A stretch of DNA of 8,194 nt, taken from the NCBI GenBank assembly GCA_030642405.1, contig DAOWNV010000112.1:1-8194 (forward strand). The letters are read 5' to 3'. The notes beneath the pieces were generated by a model. That model saw only the letters and a list, made by a program, of their open reading frames with translations, made no database searches and was not told where the DNA came from. The stretch is from Desulfosarcina sp. (lineage in GTDB: Bacteria; Desulfobacterota; Desulfobacteria; Desulfobacterales; Desulfosarcinaceae). Shown one piece after another: positions 5,106 to 8,194 of this stretch. Each line of letters starts with the position of its first letter. The stretch's first letter is position 1. A program made the translations under genes and the position numbers.

Positions 5106-6212
5106 ATGGAACAACGCTCCCAATCCATGTTCGAACTGTTCAAAAAATGGCAAACGCGACACCTTTCAGACCCTCAGCGGATCATCCTGGGAATCATGCT
5201 TCTGGTGGGTGCAGGCTTGATCTATTTTTTGGGCGATCTTCTGGCACCTGTTTTCATCAGTGTGGTGATCGCCTATTTACTTGAAGGACTGGTCGGTCTT
5301 ATTCATCGTTTCCGTATTCCACGGGTGGCAGCCGTATACATTGTTTTTACAGTTTTCATGGTTGGTATGATCGTTATGATTTTATGGCTGATTCCCCTTA
5401 CCGTCAAGCAGGTCACTCAGTTGGTACAACAGCTACCCGGCATGCTGACCACAATTCAATACAGCCTCATTGAACTGCCCACCCGATACCCGGAACTCAT
5501 TTCCGAAAACCAGGTTCAAGAAGTTATCAGCTTTCTCAATACCGGCATTACCACGTTGGGGAAACGGGCATTAACCATGTCCGTCGCATCGGTCGTGGGT
5601 CTTCTCCACTTGGTAGTATACCTGGTCCTGGTTCCTTTCATGGTTTTCTTTATGCTGAAGGACAAGCATGTCATTCTCTCCTGGGGCCGGCGGTTTCTTC
5701 CCGACAATATGGATCTGACCGAGTCCGTATGGCAGGAAGCCAATGTGCAGGTCACCAATTACATCAGGGGAAAAGGCTGGGAACAATTGATTATCTGGGG
5801 AATCAGTTACGCTGTGTTCAAGGCTCTGGGGCTGCAATTCGCCTTGCTGATCTCTCTATTCGTTGGGCTTTCGGTCATCATTCCCTACATCGGCGTGACA
5901 GTCATGGGGTTTGTGATGTCACTTGCCGCATTTGTTCAGTGGGGTTGGACTACGGATTTCGCCTCAGCCATGTTAGCCTATGCTATCATCCAGATCCTTG
6001 ATGGCAATTTGCTGGCTCCGCTGCTGCTTTCCGAAGTCGTCAACCTTCATCCGGTGGCCATTGTTGTGGCTGTTTTGTTGTTCGGCGGGCTGTGGGGGTT
6101 GTTGGGGCTCTTTTTCGCCGTTCCTTTGGCAACCTTGATCAATGCCGTTATCAAAGGGTGGATGGTTAAGCATGAGCTTCGGCCGGAGGGACCACAACAT
6201 GTTTATCCTTGA
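5106..6212 (+). CDS. AI-2E/PerM family polytopic membrane protein (putative transporter)
   Basis: This 368-residue inner membrane protein has the layout of the AI-2E transporter family (PF01594, formerly UPF0118/PerM). There is a pair of membrane segments at about 26-62, a third at 75-99, a soluble periplasmic-type stretch at about 100-157 (QLVQQLPGML and similar), a segment at 160-184, then a C-terminal block of hydrophobic helices from 224 to 348. Family motifs are visible: YIRGK at 219-223, VIIPYIGV at 257-264, the DGNLLAPLLLSEVVNLHPVA run at 299-318, and GLLGLFFAVPLAT at 331-343. Members include the autoinducer-2 exporter TqsA and probable Na+/H+ antiporters, so the substrate cannot be predicted; no lsr or luxS gene is nearby. 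The usual RGQ is RGK here. The start ATG 5106 has no good ribosome site; an in-frame ATG at 5127 is an alternative. It begins 16 nt after the deacylase stop and probably ends the operon. Confidence 0.9.
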   Translation: MEQRSQSMFELFKKWQTRHLSDPQRIILGIMLLVGAGLIYFLGDLLAPVFISVVIAYLLEGLVGLIHRFRIPRVAAVYIVFTVFMVGMIVMILWLIPLTVKQVTQLVQQLPGMLTTIQYSLIELPTRYPELISENQVQEVISFLNTGITTLGKRALTMSVASVVGLLHLVVYLVLVPFMVFFMLKDKHVILSWGRRFLPDNMDLTESVWQEANVQVTNYIRGKGWEQLIIWGISYAVFKALGLQFALLISLFVGLSVIIPYIGVTVMGFVMSLAAFVQWGWTTDFASAMLAYAIIQILDGNLLAPLLLSEVVNLHPVAIVVAVLLFGGLWGLLGLFFAVPLATLINAVIKGWMVKHELRPEGPQHVYP

Positions 6213-6317
6213 GTTTTAAAATTTTTTTTATGAATTTTTCATCTGGTAAGCATCCGGGGTATAAGAGGAGAACGAACCAAAGCAGCAAAAGACTTTTTCC
6301 AAAGAAAGCATAAAAGT
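6213..6317. other. AT-rich intergenic gap
   Basis: This 105-bp gap contains T-runs (including eight consecutive T at 6222-6229) and the small palindrome ATGAATTTTTCAT (6230-6242), but no GC stem that would make a standard intrinsic terminator. A TATAAG at 6260-6265 could be a -10 box for the next gene, without a good -35. AAGAGGAG at 6263-6270 looks like a ribosome site, but no start codon lies at a usable distance behind it. Confidence 0.4.
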
Positions 6318-7001
6318 ATGAATTTAGACACCAAATCAGCTATTTTAGAACGAATGGTCGATATTTATGATAAGTTTGTCGATGAATTCGACTTGGCCTG
6401 TGATAAATATTGTGCTCATTGCTGCACCGCCAATGTGACCATGACCACCTTGGAAGGGTACCGGATTTTTTCGCATTTTATGAAGTCCGGTATGATGGAT
6501 GATATGCGAACCATTGTCGGCAACGCTCATCCTGATCGTTTTGTCCCCCTGGTTTCCATCAATAGAATGGCGGACATCTGCGCTAAGGACGGCGATCCAC
6601 CCGAAGAGCATTTGAATCCGGAAGCCGGTCCTTGCCCGGTGCTGGTCGACGATGCCTGTCCACTGTATCAAGTGAGGCCTTTCGGGTGCAGATGCATGGT
6701 GTCCGCCCAAAATTGCGGTGAAACGGGATTTGCCGAAATGGACCCCTTTATCCTTACAGTGAACGATGTATTTCTTCAGCACATTGAGCACATCGACGCA
6801 CAGGGGTATACAGGGAATTTTGCCGATGTGATGAAGTTTCTGGAATCCGAAGAGAACCGGAAAAAATATTCAGCCGGTAGGCTCGAAGCGGCATCGGAAG
6901 GCCTGGTGGCTAACCAACCGGTTTTTGTGCTTATGATTCCACCGGAGCACAGGGAACGGATACAGCCGCTGCTGACACAAATTCGTAGTATCCAGGTGTG
7001 A
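6318..7001 (+). CDS. YkgJ-like cysteine-cluster protein (putative Zn/Fe-chelating)
   Basis: A 227-residue soluble protein with the cysteine pattern of the YkgJ/CxxCxxCC family (PF03692). The first cluster is C28-x3-C32-x2-C35-C36 in CDKYCAHCC. The second part has PCPVLVDDACPLYQVRPFGCRCM with C106, C114, C124 and C126, followed by C133; C88 lies between, making ten cysteines in total. The CP-x-L-x(n)-C-x-x-Y-x-x-RP-x-x-CR pattern is the family hallmark, and the cysteines are thought to bind zinc or iron or an iron-sulfur cluster; the biochemical role is not established. The first cluster differs slightly from the canonical form (C-x3-C rather than C-x2-C). The C-terminal 90 residues carry no further cysteine and are not recognised. 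No signal peptide or membrane segment is seen, so it should be cytoplasmic. ATG 6318 has only a weak purine-rich ribosome site (AAAGAAAG). It is flanked by 105-bp and 96-bp gaps and may be its own unit. Confidence 0.8.
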   Translation: MNLDTKSAILERMVDIYDKFVDEFDLACDKYCAHCCTANVTMTTLEGYRIFSHFMKSGMMDDMRTIVGNAHPDRFVPLVSINRMADICAKDGDPPEEHLNPEAGPCPVLVDDACPLYQVRPFGCRCMVSAQNCGETGFAEMDPFILTVNDVFLQHIEHIDAQGYTGNFADVMKFLESEENRKKYSAGRLEAASEGLVANQPVFVLMIPPEHRERIQPLLTQIRSIQV

Positions 7002-7097
7002 TATATTCGTAAAATGTCAAAGGCCAATGAGATATGTAAAATTGTATTTGGGTTTCGACATTGGTCATTCTTTCAGTTTCTCTGAAGAGGATTTCTT

Positions 7098-8180
7098 ATG
7101 AAGACTTATCCTATTCCCATGGTACCCGGTCCGGTTGCAGTTCCAGAGGCCATCCGCCAGGTTTATTTGGAGAATTACGGTTCGGGGGATTTGGAACCTG
7201 ATTTCGTCGAGCTGTACACACGCACCCAAAGGCGGTTGAAAGCCATTTTTGGTACCCGGGATGACATCGTCATCATGTCCGGTGAGGGCATGCTGGCCTT
7301 GTGGAGCGCCCTGAAAAGCTGCCTGGTTCCCGGAGATCGGGTGCTGGCTGTGGCAACCGGCGTGTTCGGATACGGAATCGGTGAGATGGCTCAGTCACTG
7401 GCCGCCGAGGTGAAAGTGGTAGGTTTCAGCTATGACGAAACCATCAATGACATGGCCCGCATTGAGGCGGCTATTGCAGAGTTCAAACCCCGCATGATTA
7501 CCGTTGTTCATTGCGAAACCCCATCGGGCACACTCAATCCACTTGTAGAATTGGGACGTCTGAAAAATGCCTATCGGGTTCCGTTGCTTTACGTAGACAC
7601 AGTGGCGGGTGCCGGAGGTGTTCCTGTTTTGGCCGACGACCGACATATCGATCTTTGCCTGGGAGGATCTCAAAAATGCCTTTCCGCACCGCCTGATATG
7701 TCTTTTTTATCAGTAAGTCCCAAAGCGTGGGAGATTATCGATGCCGTCGACTATGTGGGGTATGATGCCTTAAAGCCCTTTCAACAGGCCGTAGAAAATC
7801 GTTTTTTCCCATACACACCAAGCTGGCAGGGTGTAGCCGCGTTGCACATGGCCGCCGGATTGTTATTGGAAGAAGGCCTGGAAAAAAGTTTCAACCGACA
7901 TGACTCGGTGGCAAGATTCTGCCGTAGGGAGTTAGTAAAGATAGGGATTGAGCTGTTTCCTTCCGACGGAGCCATTCCCTCTCCTACTGTAACGGCCGCC
8001 AAGATTCCCGAGCGCTTTTCCTGGGAAACATGGGACCGGAGGTTGCGGGATCAGGGTCTGGTTGTAGCCGGTAGCTATGGTCCGTTGGAAGAGAAAGTAT
8101 TCCGGTTGGGCCATATGGGTAGCCAGGCGGACATGGCGTTGATGGAGAGAGCGATAGCGGTAATTGCCGACGCTTTATGA
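7098..8180 (+). CDS. Class V PLP-dependent aminotransferase (alanine-glyoxylate / serine-glyoxylate type)
   Basis: A 360-residue fold-type I PLP enzyme of aminotransferase class V, close in style to alanine-glyoxylate aminotransferases. It shows the N-terminal MVPGPVAVPE at 8-17, the phosphate-binding loop SGEGMLALWSAL at 61-72, TGVFGYGIGEMA at 87-98, HCETPSGTLNP at 138-148, the pyridine-nitrogen-binding Asp D167 in YVDTVAGAGG, the Schiff-base lysine K193 in GGSQKCLSAPP and the C-terminal RLGHMG at 336-341. All catalytic positions are present and length is normal. Such enzymes move an amino group from alanine or serine to glyoxylate or a related 2-oxo acid; phosphonate (PhnW) and purine-catabolic (PucG) enzymes share the fold, so the substrate is not assigned. 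The start ATG 7098 follows GAAGAGGA with 6 nt spacing. Its TGA overlaps the ATG of the next gene, which suggests a two-gene or longer operon that continues outside the window. Confidence 0.92.
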   Translation: MKTYPIPMVPGPVAVPEAIRQVYLENYGSGDLEPDFVELYTRTQRRLKAIFGTRDDIVIMSGEGMLALWSALKSCLVPGDRVLAVATGVFGYGIGEMAQSLAAEVKVVGFSYDETINDMARIEAAIAEFKPRMITVVHCETPSGTLNPLVELGRLKNAYRVPLLYVDTVAGAGGVPVLADDRHIDLCLGGSQKCLSAPPDMSFLSVSPKAWEIIDAVDYVGYDALKPFQQAVENRFFPYTPSWQGVAALHMAAGLLLEEGLEKSFNRHDSVARFCRRELVKIGIELFPSDGAIPSPTVTAAKIPERFSWETWDRRLRDQGLVVAGSYGPLEEKVFRLGHMGSQADMALMERAIAVIADAL

Positions 8181-8194
8181 AAATCGCAATGCCA
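8177..8194 (+). CDS. Start of a further gene, cut off by the window end
   Basis: ATG 8177-8179 overlaps the TGA of the aminotransferase gene (ATGA) and opens a frame reading MKIAMP before the window stops. Stop-start overlap on the same strand is strong positional evidence for translational coupling. Six residues are too few to identify the product. The beginning resembles small NifX/NifB-type iron-molybdenum cofactor-binding proteins (MKIAxP followed by G-x-x-SP-x-FD), but many other proteins start this way. Confidence 0.5.

Noticed and set aside
7022..7066. Inverted repeat GGCCAATG (7022-7029) with CATTGGTC (7059-7066) between the YkgJ-like and aminotransferase genes.
   Set aside because: The stem is 8 bp with one G-T pair around a 29-nt loop and no T-tract; too weak to call a terminator or operator.

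Overview
The window reads as ordinary chromosomal sequence from a Gram-negative bacterium. Two outer-envelope proteins (an OmpA-type C-terminus and a PagL-type lipid A deacylase) show an outer membrane. Protein style and gene content (a five-domain S1 protein beside thioredoxin reductase, a YkgJ-type cysteine-cluster protein, a stand-alone RlmK-type methyltransferase) suggest an anaerobic deltaproteobacterium (Desulfobacterota, perhaps Desulfobacteraceae-like). That placement is an inference from impression, not a database result. No tRNA, rRNA, insertion sequence, CRISPR array or phage gene is visible.

Layout. Bases 1-240 are the end of an OmpA-family gene on the + strand. It converges, across a 159-bp gap with a GC-rich hairpin, on a minus-strand pair: an Hsp20 small heat shock protein (1843-1394) followed 28 bp later by an RlmK-like 23S rRNA methyltransferase (1365-400). 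A 209-bp divergent intergenic region (1844-2052) separates hsp20 from a + strand cluster. It holds an Hsp20 leader with possible start-site-masking complementarity, a TTGACA box, three CTGANAR heptamers and two small hairpins ahead of the S1 gene.

The + strand cluster 2053-6212 is very compact: S1-domain protein, then thioredoxin reductase (2-nt gap), then PagL-like lipid A deacylase (ATGA overlap), then AI-2E/PerM family membrane protein (16-nt gap). This is most likely one transcript joining translation, thiol redox control and envelope functions. After a 105-bp AT-rich gap comes a ten-cysteine YkgJ-like protein (6318-7001). After a further 96 bp comes a class V PLP aminotransferase of the alanine-glyoxylate type (7098-8180). 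Its stop overlaps the ATG of a further gene cut off by the window end.

No clearly new system stands out. The points most worth checking are the possible RNA thermometer at the hsp20 start, the hsp20-rRNA methyltransferase pairing, the hairpin that may couple trxB to the lipid A deacylase, and the S1-gene leader hairpins.
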